Under the pieces are notes generated by a model, which was given only the letters and a program-made list of their open reading frames with translations, was not told where the DNA came from and did not search any database. Below, piece by piece: positions 35,398-46,891 of a DNA stretch of 64,000 bases. Both the position numbers and the translations under genes were made by a program. Origin of the DNA: Cryoendolithus antarcticus (taxonomy: Eukaryota; Ascomycota; Dothideomycetes; Cladosporiales; Cladosporiaceae); NCBI GenBank assembly GCA_002077065.1, contig NAJO01000002.1, positions 1,550,001 through 1,614,000 on the forward strand, in the 5' to 3' direction. How positions within the stretch are numbered: position 1 is the stretch's first letter; every line of letters begins with the position of its first letter.

Positions 35398-36118
35398 GTT
35401 GCGATGGAGTGGAGTGTAGGGAAGATGAAGGAGATCTGAAGAGAAGTGGTGCTTCGTGTGAGCCACGGCTCAATTGCTGACCACGTGCTACCGCATGGTA
35501 CAGGTCGGCTTGGGTGCAGCGGAGAGCTGTTGCGAGCTGCTGATACTATGCTCTTGCGTGCTCTGCCAGTGTGAAGAAGAGTGTATGAAGCAGAGGAGGT
35601 TTCGGAGCGTGCTGCTTCGTAATATGCAAGTATGTAGTACAAGACGTGGGTGTAGGTGGTGAAGTGTTTGAGAGGCTGGTAAAGTCGCGTTCTGGAGACG
35701 CGACTTTCGAGGTAGATCGTGGCACAGACGGGTGATCTCATACCGGCGCTAATCTGACAGGTTTGTAAAGTGGGCATCCTTGACACGGCAACACTGGCCA
35801 TTTCTTCTACTAGTCAATGGGGCAAGGGAGAAAAGAAAGCAGGTAGCAGTCTAGAAATGACCTGAGTTGCCCTGGATTGTCTGTGTGCGTTCTAAAAGTG
35901 AAGGAGAAGGAACATCCATGCCGAGACACATACTTGACTGTCGCCGGCATTTGAGAAGGTAGGGTTGCATATAGGGTTCGTTCCGATGCCGTCGACGCTA
36001 AGAATGTTCGTTCCGGCAGAAGTTGACCGCAGCTCCAGCGCTCACTGCAGCTCATCATGGAAGCAAGGGAAACAATACATCATAACTCGAACATCATCCC
36101 ACTAGGCACACCCTCACC
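35398..36118. promoter_or_regulatory. Head-to-head promoter, SPT21-like / Sm-D2
   Basis: 721 bases between divergent ATGs. No coding feature seen. Confidence 0.4.
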
Positions 36119-36590
36119 ATGTCGTCCGACGCTAAGATCCAGTATGCGTCACACCTTGCGATAGACTATGACTGCGGTAGCTGACTAGACTTCCAGGGAA
36201 CTTCTTGGCAAACCTCGCGCAGAGCTCACGTGCGCCTACTCTCCACCCCATGCGCGCATGCGCCCGTCAGACTAACAGAAACATCATAGTGAATATGAGA
36301 TCTCCGTCCTCGAAACCCACGAATTCACCTCCGGCCCTCTCTCCCTCCTCCAAACGGCCGTGCGCCAACACGCACAAGTCCTCATATCGACACGCAACAA
36401 CCGCAAACTCCTCGCGCGAGTGAAAGCCTTCGACAGACATTGCAACATGGTGCTCGAGAATGTGAAGGAAATGTGGACGGAGACGCCGAGGAACGCGGAC
36501 GGGAAGAAGGGGAAGCCGATGAACCGGGATCGGTTCATTAGCAAGTTGTTCTTGAGGGGAGACAGTGTGATATTGGTCTTGTTGTCATAA
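36119..36590 (+). CDS. SMD2: Small nuclear ribonucleoprotein Sm-D2
   Basis: Exons 36119-36141, 36197-36229 and 36290-36590 give 118 residues, the normal SmD2 length. Core Sm-ring subunit of the spliceosomal U1, U2, U4 and U5 snRNPs. Sm1 motif: [39 protein letters not shown], interrupted here only by two substitutions typical of fungi. Sm2 motif: [26 protein letters not shown] is nearly universal in SmD2. The first two exons are tiny (23 and 33 bases) and fall outside the long open frame, but all joins keep phase. Confidence 0.95.
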
Positions 36591-37242
36591 ACGTGGAGTT
36601 TTGACCACGGACATTATGTCTCGATGCGGTGGACAGACTGCAAGCTGCAGAGGGCATGTGAAAGCCTGGCGTTTGGCGGGATTGATAGTAGGCTATACGG
36701 ACATCATGAAAGCAACGGGTAGGTACGTACAAAAGTTATGTATGGTCTCCGTGTGCTGATTCAGATGGCGTCAGATCGCGACCCGACGATTTGCTCGTAC
36801 ACAAAGGAGACTGGCATCCTGAGTGTTTTTTGCCTAGTCGCAAAGCATACTTCGCATTGCCGACGCGCGCGTTACCCACCGGATCGAGGTACACATGGCA
36901 ATCACGGTATGTTACTGGTGATAGAGCCGATGAGCTTGACTTGAGCGCTTAGAAGGCTGTCATCTCTCGGTGCATCGTTCGTATGCTCAAACACAACATG
37001 TCATGCCTCAGGCTCGATCCTTGGTGCCTGACGGTACTGCAAAGCAAATCCTTGGCATGCAGGCTGCATGCTGCATGCACGCCACCCTGCAATCCAATCA
37101 CACTTCAACCCCCTATTTCTTATCTCGAGCGCGAGGCTGCATCGCATGAGAGGGCGGATGGTCAGCGTACAGATATGCTGCAACACAGATACGTTGTACT
37201 AAAGTAGCGAGACATGTCCTTTAGCACGTCTGGTCCGGATTT
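36591..37242. other. Intergenic, tandem genes
   Basis: SmD2 3' flank and HET-gene promoter. A short local repeat of the word GCTGCAT/GCATGC lies at 37050-37080. Nothing else seen. Confidence 0.35.
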
Positions 37243-39417
37243 ATGGCGCAGCGATCTCTGGGGAAGATCGCTGTGCTCGGCGAAAGAAACAAAGCTGTAT
37301 ACAAGCCCTTAGCGACTACGAACGCAATCAGACTTCTAGTCCTGCAGCCCGGTCACAATGATGAGCGTATCACCTGTACATTGGCCGTCGTCAAGGACTT
37401 CGCCGAATCTCAAGCTTACGAAGCCATCAGCTATTGCTGGGGCGACTTTGAAGAAGCGATCGAGATTCAGTGCGATGGTCTCCCTTTATATGTGAACCCG
37501 AGCTTATGGATGGCATTGAAAAGGCTGAGACTTGGTCGAGACGTTCGAACTATATGGGTTGACGGTGTGTGCATCAATCAATATGACACTACAGAACGTA
37601 ATCAGCAAGTCGGCATCATGAGACACATTTATGCTCACGCTTTGCGTGTCATAGTCTGGCTTGGGCCTGGAGACGGGGAAACTGCCAAGACAGTTAGGGC
37701 TGTCAGGGACCTCAGCGATGCATGTTGCGACCACCACTTCGGCTTAGAGTGTCGTGCGTCGTGGCAAGATTTGCTCCGCCTCGAGCAGGACCTGCGATCA
37801 TTCACGCTGCCACCGGCAGTCTCCCCGGTCACTGACGAGTTATGGAGCGCGCTGGCGCCACTGTTTGCACGTGACTGGTTCCGACGCATCTGGGTGATCC
37901 AAGAGATACAGAGCTGCGCAGATACCTTGATCCTATGGGGTGACGAAAATCTCTACTGGTGCCAGGTGCTTCTTGCTGCTAGCTATCTGAACACCGATCA
38001 GAGACCGCGTCAGTGCGGCGGCCTGTGGTCGCATACCATATATCCCGACCAACACTCTTGGGACATCTACGCTATTCCGCAAACTCTGTTCATGGCCGAC
38101 CAGCCAATGCAAGTCCGATCAGTCGTCCCATTTCTCGAAGTTCTACATGCTAGTCGCGCCTTTGTTTCTTCTGATCCCCGGGACAGGATCTTCTCTATGT
38201 TGCAGCATCCCACCAGCAGGGGTCTATTCGAAGCTTCCGCGGGACAGCGCAGTGGTCGGCATGGCGCGCGAAAGGTATGTGCTCCTAGTCACGAGCATAA
38301 CGTTGACCGCAAGTCGCTAAGACGGTCATAGATCGCCCATCTGGCGATGTCGCCCGACTATAATCTTAGCGCTGCAGAAGTATACACCTCTGTCGCACTG
38401 CGAAGCATAGAAATTTCCAATTCACTCGAGGTCCTCAGCATGTCGAGCCAGACACACGACCCGCAGGAGGGAGTAGCAGCTTGGGTACCGCAGTGGGACT
38501 TGAGTAACTTCATCGACTTTTACCCACTGCCCACGTGGCTTTACAATGCATCCCGCGACCTTGGATGTGAAGTCGATGTCGCATCCACACGGTTTGTCGT
38601 ACGAGGCCTTGTGTTGGGCGCAGTCGAGTTTACCACCGCGGTGTTGACTAAAATAGGCATGAAGCCCCAAGGACTAGGTGCTTCCACTTCGACGGAATCC
38701 TTCATTGCGGCAGACACCTGGCAAGACGTGGCTCGCATCGCCACTCAAGACAGATGGCGGGTCTCGAATCTCAACGAGGATGATAAGGAAGACATTCGCA
38801 TTTCGAAGTGGACCAATGAGCATTTCGCGGACTTCGCAGCTTGGCTGGTTGAAGATAAAGACATGACACAGAGCTTCCATTGTACGACAAGCATTGTGTG
38901 GTGTGATGCTTGTAATGACGACCTCTCATCGCCGTCGACGCCCACCGCAGCTCCAGTGGTGGCGTACACATGCGGCATCTGCGACCGAGGAGATTTCGAT
39001 GTCTGCCACGAATGCTATGTCGACAAGGGCACGAGATGTCCAAAAGCTTACGACTGCTTCTTGCGCGCCAACATTGGACTTTGGTACGAGCACAACGATG
39101 AAGACTTGCGCGAGCTTCGCTCAGCAGCCACGAGAGGATCAGCCGATCGCTTCTACAAGTCACTGCGTGCTACCACAAATTGCCGAACGTGGTTCGCCAG
39201 TACTACCGGCTACGTAGGATCGACCAGTCACACGACTCAGCGTGGCGATGTCGTATGTGTGCTCTTCGGCGCACGTGTACCATTCATGCTGCGTCCAGAG
39301 CCTGATAGTCGCTATCGGCTCATCGGCGACTGCTATGTCGATGGCATGATGGACGGCAAAGCAGTCGACATGTGGGAAGCCGGAGAGCTCAAACTCGAGG
39401 AATTCACGCTGTGCTAA
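37243..39417 (+). CDS. HET-domain protein with ZZ-like zinc finger
   Basis: Exons 37243-38274 and 38332-39417 give 705 residues. The HET domain spans about residues 45-190 with its usual blocks: YEAISYCWGD, then VRTIWVDGVCINQ, ERNQQVGIMRHIYAHALRV and VWLGPG. In the second exon, around residues 534-575, cysteines in CDAC, CGIC and CHEC with GDFDVCHECY form a ZZ-type finger. Proteins with this domain are often found in non-self recognition and can trigger cell death in heterokaryons; most HET-domain genes have no tested role. The 57-base intron (GTATGT to CATAG) is phase 0. The stop lies only 19 bases from the DAK stop on the other strand. Confidence 0.88.
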
Positions 39418-39436
39418 GATCCAACAGCTACATCAT

Positions 39437-41241
39437 CTACCTCAGACCTTCAGCTAGACCAGTGAAGAACTCCGCCAACCCATACGCACCCGGATCAGGT
39501 ACCTCCTCATACCCACTCCCACCAACATACACCGTCCGACCAAGACTCGCCTTCATGCCTTTCGTCTTCTTCGAACCTGCATCCGCTGCCTGCGCCGCCT
39601 TGCTCACATCACCACTCTTCGCAAGCTCCTCGACAAACGGCGCGAGAGCATCGATCAGCGTCCGATCGCCCGGCTGGGCAGGCGTGTAGCTGCTCAGACT
39701 CTCGCTGGCAGTCTGCAGTGCCTTTGCCCAGATCGCTGGACTTGCAGGCTTGCTCTCGCCAGAGGATTGCTGGTGCAGGCCATTCGCAAGAGCGTTGAGG
39801 AAGATGGCGTATAGAGCGCCACTCGTGCCGTCCATGGTCGTCTCTATCACGGAGGTGATGCCATCGACGAATTGTGCGGCGTCCTTCACAGATTTTACCT
39901 TGCTGAGATGCTGCTTCACGCCTTCCGCACCCCGTTTGAGACCGATACCGCAGTCGCCGTCACCGACGACGGTGTCGTAGCGGGTGATGTCGGGCTCAGC
40001 TTTGATCACGCGGTCCAGGGCGGTGTTAAGTGCCTTTGATGCTTGCGAAGGATCGATGGTGATGTTCGAGGGCTTGCTTTCGACGTCAGCGTCTTGCGAC
40101 GCTTCTCGGGTTTCTGTCGGAGGCTTTGTCCATGTGGAAGTCTTGATCGGGGCCGCCCAGCCGGCAGCTTCTGCCGGAGCATCAAGAAGCTCGATCAGAG
40201 TCTTGCCGACACCTGCATCTGTGAGTCTAAGCAGCGAGATGGAGAATCCCAGACCGTTGAGGGAGGTCATGAAGGTGCCAGATAGGATACGGACGGGCTT
40301 GATGCCGTAATCCGATCCCAATTGATTCACGACCTCGGTCGTGACACCGCCCATCTCAAGCACACTGACGCCGCCAAGATTGTTCACAAGCAGCACAGTC
40401 TCTTCCGACTTGCTGATATTGATAAACGCTCGCTCCTTGTCAGACTGATCAAGCATATACTTGAGCATTGTCTTCACAGTCCCAGGCAAGTCCGTCGTCG
40501 CCCGCTCCGACCCATCCTCATTATGAATGCCCATCCCAATCTCCACTTCATCCTTCTTCAACTCGTCCTCCTCTCCAGCCTCTCTTCCAGGGACATGCAC
40601 ATGCGAAAGCGAACTCCCGATCGACACCGTGTTCTCCGCCACTACCTTCGCGACCTGATACACATCCTTCAACGCCGCTCCACTCGCCGCCAACGCCCCA
40701 GCAATCTTATGCACCAGCACTGTCCCCGCGATGCCGCGCCTCCCAACCTTGCCACCCTTACTCCTACCCACCCCGGCATCATCAGCCATGACTACCATCT
40801 CAACCTCAAAACCCGCCGCCTTAGCCTTCTCAACCGCCATCCCAAAATTCAGCACATCTCCCGTGTAATTCATCACCACAACCAATACGCCCTTCGACTT
40901 CTCCACGCGCTGCAGAATGCATCTCCGAATTTGCTCCGCGCTGGGTGAGGCGAAGATCGTGCCTGCTACGGCTGCTGAGAGGAGGCCGGGGCCTACGAAG
41001 GCGGCGAAGGAGGGTTCATGGCCGGAGCCGCCGCCGGAGACGATGGAGACTTGGGGTGCGGCGGCGTCGGGGCGGAGGTAGAGGATTCTGTTGGAGGAGT
41101 CGAGGGCTGTGGTGGGGTTTGTGAGGGTTATGGATTTGAGGGCTGAGAGGACGAGGTGGGTGGGGTCGTTGATGAAGTGTTTGGCTTGGGTCTAATCAGT
41201 AGCGACCGGAGCGATGCTTCAATGGCCAGCTTACCTGACAT
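39437..41241 (-). CDS. DAK1: Dihydroxyacetone kinase
   Basis: Exons (minus strand) 41241-41235 and 41184-39437 give 584 residues. It phosphorylates dihydroxyacetone to DHAP with ATP, for glycerol use and detoxification. The first exon holds only MS plus one base; splicing over 50 bases gives MSAKHFINDPTHLVLSALKS, the family start. DhaK domain: SGGGSGHEPSFAAFVGPGLL, then MNYTGDVLNFGMA and SGTFMTSLNGLGFSISLL. DhaL domain: VVGDGDCGIGLKRGAEGV and TMDGTSGALYAIF, with a C-terminal family ending. Length matches yeast Dak1/Dak2. Confidence 0.95.
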
Positions 41242-41945
41242 GATTGTTTCTCTTCTCACTGCGCTGTCGAAAGACAGGTCGCTCCTCAGACGGATTAGGC
41301 TGGTATGCTATTTGGTCTTTCAAGATGAGAGAAGGGAAGTTGGACAGATGAAATACTGAAAGCTGTAGCTACCCTGAATAGCCCCTTTGCTTGAAGAGCT
41401 GATGCTGAGCTCGGCTCTGTGACAACCAAGCCTGGAGCCGGCCGTCAGTCGGCGATGCGCCTGTACAGGTGAGAGTTGTAGTGGAGGCTGTGGTGGTGTT
41501 GTGCGGGGATGCTGCTGCGGGGGAATTGGCCAGGAAAGGAGATCCGGGAGTATGGCTTGGCACTATGGAGACAGTACTCTTGCTACACCTTGTACGTTCC
41601 GTTGCCTGACAATCCCGTGTTGAGTCCCTCTCGTCAAATCTCTGTATCTACGCTTGTACCCAAGATACTCGTCGGGTCCGCACTATATGCCTTCCCCGTC
41701 GCCCGTCGACACTCTTAGACACCCCGAATGAGGTGCCATCGACGCAGCTGCGCAAACGAAGCCACGACTGCTCCATCGGCGAGAGATTGAATTATTGACG
41801 AGCACTCGGAGCAATCCACGTTCGTCTCTTGGTAGCATCGCTTGTCGAAGCTGCTGATCCGAGCGCGTCTGCAATTGCGCAACGCAGCACAAGCGGCCAT
41901 GGGAGCTGCGGTTGTGACCTGCGTGCCTGACGTACAATTGGTGAT
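41242..41945. other. Intergenic
   Basis: The DAK promoter and the flank of the first BTB gene. The apparent extension of the BTB frame down to 41683 is out-of-frame sequence after a frameshift. Confidence 0.35.
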
Positions 41946-42751
41946 TTACTTGCACCCTGGATGCTCTTCGTCGTGATTTGGTGGTAGTAACACTTTCGAC
42001 GACTGTACGCCTTCGCAAAGAAAGTTTCGTCAACGTCTTTATCTCGACCCTCGCGCCTAAGGCGTCGGAATTCTTGATATACTTCAAGCATGAGTTCCTG
42101 CGATAGATCCGGATCATCGTCTTGGTGCATGGCTTCGCGACGGGATCTACCTCGAGAAGTACCCAGTCCACGACCAGTCTTCGCATCGGGCTCGACGGCG
42201 TGGCCTTCTCATACCATCTTGTAAGGTTGTATGGTGGCGCATACCAAGCACTGCTCTTGCTACCATCTATGAGATGACTTATTACCAGATTTGCAGTACG
42301 CGTATCCATGAGACGATCGGCAAGAAAGTACAATTTGGCTGTGGCGCCGGATTGATTCCAATTTTCGCCGTGGAGAAGATCTATTTTTTCAAATGTCGCA
42401 CGATGTACATAAGCCTTGAAGACTTCGGTCGATACATCTTTAAGCTCGACAAGTCGATCTCCGGTCTTCCACTGAGAAGATAAGGCAGCTTTGAAGAAAC
42501 TCGAGCAAGCGGCGAATGTCTTCTTGGGTAGTGTGTAGGTCTTTGGTGGTTCTCCGACTATGACAAGGAAGTTGTCCGAATAATCAATTCTGGTCATTGT
42601 CAGCGTTCTCCACCAAGAATCATCGCCGCTTCAGTGCATATCCGCCCGCTCATTACAGCATATCCATCAGGACGCTGTCATCGGGATGAGAGGATATGGC
42701 GCATGGTATGACTTACCTCTGGCGTTTCGACGGTGGCGTAATGCTCGCCAT
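41946..42751 (-). pseudogene. BTB/POZ protein, array member 1, two frameshifts
   Basis: Exon 1 is 42751-42717 (MASITPPSKRQ) and exon 2 starts at 42589. The BTB domain reads RIDYSDNFLVIVGEPPKTY and FFKAALSSQW, then ADRLMDTRTANLVISHL, up to MRRLVVDWVLLE. Near 42150-42165 the homologous frame shifts by one missing base to MHQDDDPDLSQELMLEVYQEF. At a TTT run, 41977-41979 (AAA on the coding strand), it shifts again to end in HPGCK and stop. Both shifts equal one-base deletions when compared with member 2. The intron is 127 bases, in the same place as in the paralogues (inside an Arg codon). True decay or assembly error are both possible. Confidence 0.75.
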
Positions 42752-43404
42752 TGCTTGTATATCACGGACTGGTGTTGGCGTGAGTGTTGACATCTGCACC
42801 AGGGAGAATCGCTAAACCGCTGCTCAGGTGCGACACAGCTAGCGCCGCTGCATTTTGCACGTGAAGACACGAGGTCACTGGTATTTCATTGGGGAGATGG
42901 CAGAGTAATGGCATGCAGCACACCCAAAGAGTCGAAGTGTTGAGGAGGAAGGTACGGCGGAGGATATTATTTCTGACAAGTTGCATTCACTTAGATTCCC
43001 GCACGTAGCTCAGTAATACTTAACGGAGTAGACCTCATACGGAGTCTAGACGATCTCAGCGTCCCCAATACTACCGATATAATAGCACGGGCAGGATGAT
43101 CACGAGTAGGTGCATGTTTGTGGCCTACTGCTGACTCTCTGCTTCTTACATTGACGCCCGCGAGCTTCAGTCCCGACCGATCGCCGCCTTCACCCAGGTC
43201 GGACACTCGGACAGAGCTGCCTCCGGTGCTGGAGCTTCAGTCGATCACGGCTCATGTAGCAAGGAGCCATGTTAGGAACTTCAAGGAGTCTCAGCCAGCC
43301 TTAGGTATACGCTTCTTCTGTCGAACCAGGGTATGATCTTGCGGCTGTGGCCATGCCGGGCCATCCATGAACGACGCTCGACGTTGCGCGAGCTTAGTGA
43401 CTAG
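42752..43404. other. Intergenic, BTB array
   Basis: Promoter of BTB member 1 and 3' flank of member 2. No gene seen. Confidence 0.35.
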
Positions 43405-44220
43405 CTACTTGCACTTCGGACTGTCCTCGGGATGTTGGTGATAGCAGCACTTCTGGCGCTTATCGGCGCGCAATGCGAAGACCTTGTCAACGGTTCGTTT
43501 GCCGTTCTGGTTGCCGTTCTTCAAACGGCGAAATTCGCGGAACAGATCAGTCAGTAGTTCGGACGGGAGATTATCTTCCGGTTTCCCATCATTCGGCTGT
43601 TCATTCCACTCGTGCAATGCCCAATCAACGGCAAGCTTCCGAAGTGGACTTCCACTTGTTGCAAGTCTGTAGATCCTGCTCAGCAGATCATCGCTTGGTA
43701 GGTAGTCTGACTCTCCTACGGTGCGGACCAGGTTGTCCATCACCAGATTTGTAGTCTCCGGATCCAACATACGGTCGGAGAGCACATAGAGGTCCACCAG
43801 CTTAGCCAAAGTTTTCGCCTCGGTATCGGGAGTTGCGATCAGATCGACCTCATCGCAAATGACGCAATGGACGTAGGTCTCGAAGTGATCGATCTGGACG
43901 TCTTTCAGGTCGATAGCTGAGTCTTCAGTCCGCCACTTAGAGGACAAGGCAGCCTTGAAAAAGTTCGACCTCATTGTAAAAGTCTTAGTGGGTAGTCTGT
44001 AAGGCTTTGAAGCCTCGCCAACATTGACGACGAATAGGTCTGCAAACTCGATCCTGCGGAGGTCAGCTACCTTGCCTCTGTAATCACTTCTCTCACGCGT
44101 CTATCCGCGTTCAGATTGCACAAGAACAGCGCCATGGAGAAGCTCGTGGCTATGCACGTATAGCAAAGACTGGAAGATGACATACCTTGGGCGCTTCGAA
44201 GGCGGAGATGTGCCCGCCAT
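43405..44220 (-). CDS. BTB/POZ protein, array member 2 (intact)
   Basis: Exons (minus strand) 44220-44186 and 44053-43405 give 227 residues. The first exon codes MAGTSPPSKRP, a short basic leader shared by the array. The BTB fold follows: RIEFADLFVVNVGEAS, FFKAALSSKW, VYVHCVICDE-like strands (here ETYVHCVICDEVDL) and LYVLSDRMLDPETTNLVMDNL. After LRKLAVDWALHEW the C-terminus ends KCCYHQHPEDSPKCK. No Kelch, MATH or zinc-finger partner domain is present, so a ubiquitin-ligase adaptor role is only a general possibility. The intron is 132 bases. This is the only member whose whole frame is open. Confidence 0.82.
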
Positions 44221-44824
44221 GATCTGGCTCCTTCTTCGATGTCTTGGTGGAGTAGGTGATGGTGGTGAGTTGCAAGTGGCGTGGAGGAAAGGTCAACTAA
44301 TCCTAAGTCGTAAAGCGTAGCGGAATTGCAGTCAATTGGAAGTGCACACTTAGCATGTGAAGGCACAGGACGATAACTGCATGTGAGGAATGAGACAGTG
44401 AAGTGGAAAAAAGTTGTTCACGCATTGTACGGCTATGCAGGAAAGGCTGCATTGCTTGTGCTCGGATCGACCGCTCGAATGATCCGAAGCGCTACTACTC
44501 TGGCGGCAGCAAGAAGCTCATTCTGGAGGACTGCGAGGATGGAGCGCTCGGAGTGTCGCTCGAGCGCTTTGAAGCCTTTCACACCAGTCCTCTCCTGTGT
44601 GTGGTCGCGACTGTGCTTCGAAGACCCGAGAGATGTGAACAACTTCAGATGATCTGATCCTCGAAGTCTCTCAATCCTGTCAGAGAAGTCCTGCCAGATC
44701 ACCATTTACCCGCATCTCGGGCGCTCCGCATCATTGTGGTGGTGTCAGTAGCGTATCGAGCGCTTGGAGCGCGACTACTTGAAAGCTTTATTCGAGATCG
44801 TTCATTTCGAACCCCGATCGCCAC
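44221..44824. other. Intergenic, BTB array
   Basis: Promoter of BTB member 2 and 3' flank of member 3. No gene seen. Confidence 0.35.
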
Positions 44825-45599
44825 TCATGCATTTTGAGCACCTTGAGTGGTGCATGGAGGATGATTGTCGTTGTGCTGATGATAGTGGCACCTTGGGCGA
44901 TGCTCCGCTTTCTGACGTAGAACAGTCTCGATGGTCTCCGTCGGATGGGCGTACTTAAGTCGAACGAATTCCATGGCCATGTCGAAAGTCAAAGCAGGAT
45001 GGAAATCCTCGCAACAGAGAATACGGGAGCCCGATCCTCCTGTCCACTCATGCACCTCCCAATCTCTGATAAGCTTTCTCAATGGGCTGCCGTCGACGGT
45101 ATTATCGTACGCCAATTTCATGGCATCATAACTTGGTAGTCTGGCCCCCTTTATTTGTGGAGATCGTGCGTCGGCTGATAAGCCTGTCCATGAAAGCATT
45201 GGCCGCCCGTAGATCCCCCATCTTGTCGGCAAATACGTAGAGCTTGAAGAGCGTGGCAAAATCAGGTAGGCCACATGGGGTATTCGGGACGTCAACCTCC
45301 TCGAACTGTACACAATGCATGTAAGTTGCGAAGATATCTGGCTCCTCGTCCGTGAGATCGACTGGGGTGGCTTCATCGAACCAGGCTGAAGATCTGGCAC
45401 TCTTGAAGAAGGTGGAACGGTGTACGACAAAGTCGTCGTAAATTGTGAGTATCTTCTGGTGGTCTCCATTCCCAATCTTGACTTTGAAGGCCTTCTCATA
45501 GTCGATTCTGCACCCCTAGTCAGCTTCGTTGCTTGTCGCCACCATGAGTGCTCTCACTGACCTGCGTCGCTTGGCCGAGGGTGACGTGGACTCGGCCAT
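44825..45599 (-). pseudogene. BTB/POZ protein, array member 3, one frameshift
   Basis: Exon 1 45599-45562 (MAESTSPSAKRR), intron 45508-45561, exon 2 from 45507. BTB part: RIDYEKAFKVKIGNGDHQK, STFFKSARSSAW, YMHCVQFEEVDV and LYVFADKMGDLRAANAFMDRL. At a run of five Gs on the coding strand (45145-45149) the frame reaches a stop after STNKGGQTTKL. The next frame continues the family sequence with ARLPSYDAMKLAYDNT, LRKLIRDWEVHEW and CHYHQHNDNHPPC. One extra G explains the break. Either a polymer-run base error or a real mutation would give this. Confidence 0.75.
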
Positions 45600-46094
45600 G
45601 GTGGATGTACCGTCCTGCGTAGTCGAAGAGGTTGGATAGTCGCACTGGATGGTGCTGTCCAGTCCGCGTGTTGTCAAAGCAACAATGTGAGTGGCAGCTC
45701 CGCAACGTTAACGTCGAAGTGTTGTTGTAAGTAAAGTGATACCAAGATCAGAGTGAAGTCGCGGAAGCGCGTCCCTCTCAAGGAAGGTGCGATGCAGACT
45801 ACGACAGACTGTGACAGTGAAGGACATGACTGATGCTAAACAGCGCGGACTCGTGACTACCAGCTGGTAGTAGCGTGCAGCCAGAGCACACCCTGCAAGC
45901 CGCTCGACACTATCTTACTGGATATCCCGACCACACCTGCTAACAGTGGACCTTGGCAATGATCCGCCTCCCGCAACTACGAAGTAATCCAGCCATCACT
46001 ATCACCTTCATCTAGATGCATCTCTCATATTTTCCTCAGCCAGCGCATGAGTCTGACAGTGTATTGAAGAAGAGCAACTGGGCTCGCTGCGCGA
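45600..46094. other. Intergenic, BTB array
   Basis: Promoter of BTB member 3 and 3' flank of member 4. No gene seen. Confidence 0.35.
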
Positions 46095-46891
46095 TCAGGC
46101 TTCCGGGTCATCTCTGTATCTCCCCTTCACCTTCACCTTCTTCTTCGGCCGACTCTTGCGCAGACAAAGTGGCGCCATACAGCTCGCATCTAGATGAAGG
46201 CCATCGTGCTGATGGTAAGTTCCCAACTCCCTTCGGTGCGGCGGATCCCCAAACACAGTCCCCACCGTCTCCCCTCGACGCTGAGATCGCAGGCGCATGG
46301 ACTATTGCAAGACATCTAATAGAACGTCTTTGGGGAAACGGTTGCGAAGCTCGTCCTCGCTCTCTTGGCAGTCCCACTCATGAAGGAGCATATCGATGAG
46401 GATACGCCTCAGATGACTACCCTCAGCTGTGTGGTCGTAGACGTATCGAGCCTCACTGGCTTCTGGAATGGACGATCGCTCCGAACATTTCGCAATCCAG
46501 TCAATGATGAAGTTGGCAGTCTTGAGGTCTCCCAGCTTGTCCGCTAGGACGTACAATGCGGCATGCACCTGAAACCAGCTGTCTTCTTCGAATTGAAGAC
46601 GAGGCTCGCCAAGATACACGTAGCGAAGATAAGCTTCGAAGACATCGGGATCCTCGTCAGTCAGATCAATCGGCTCACCGTCCTTACTCCATGCCTGTGA
46701 GCGAGCGGAGGCGAAGTACACTGAGCGCAGCAAGAATATGTCGTCGTGGAGGGTATACGTCTTCTGATTGGGAGCGGCACCAACGAGCACCTGAAAAGTC
46801 GCTTGAAAGGTTGGTCTATGTCACGAACGTTAGTGAGAGAGAAGAGCATGCGTTACAGCCAAACTGACCGGGTGTCCGCGTTTGTCTCCAT
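46095..46891 (-). pseudogene. BTB/POZ protein, array member 4, premature stop
   Basis: Exons (minus strand) 46891-46869 and 46815 downward. With the TAG at 46302-46304 the product is 178 residues: METNADTRPTFQATFQVLVG, then SVYFASARSQAW, YLRYVYLGE and LYVLADKLGDLKTANFIIDW, ending DVLLDVLQ. The same frame stays open for 69 more codons after the TAG. These include TYHQHDGLH, aligned with the conserved YHQH tail of the other members. So the stop probably cuts a once longer protein. A shortened but working protein is possible because the BTB domain itself is complete. Confidence 0.7.

Noticed and set aside
41683..41945. C-terminal extension of BTB member 1 (to 304 residues)
   Set aside because: The Arg/Ser-rich tail is out-of-frame translation after the first frameshift; the family tail lies in another frame and ends at 41946.
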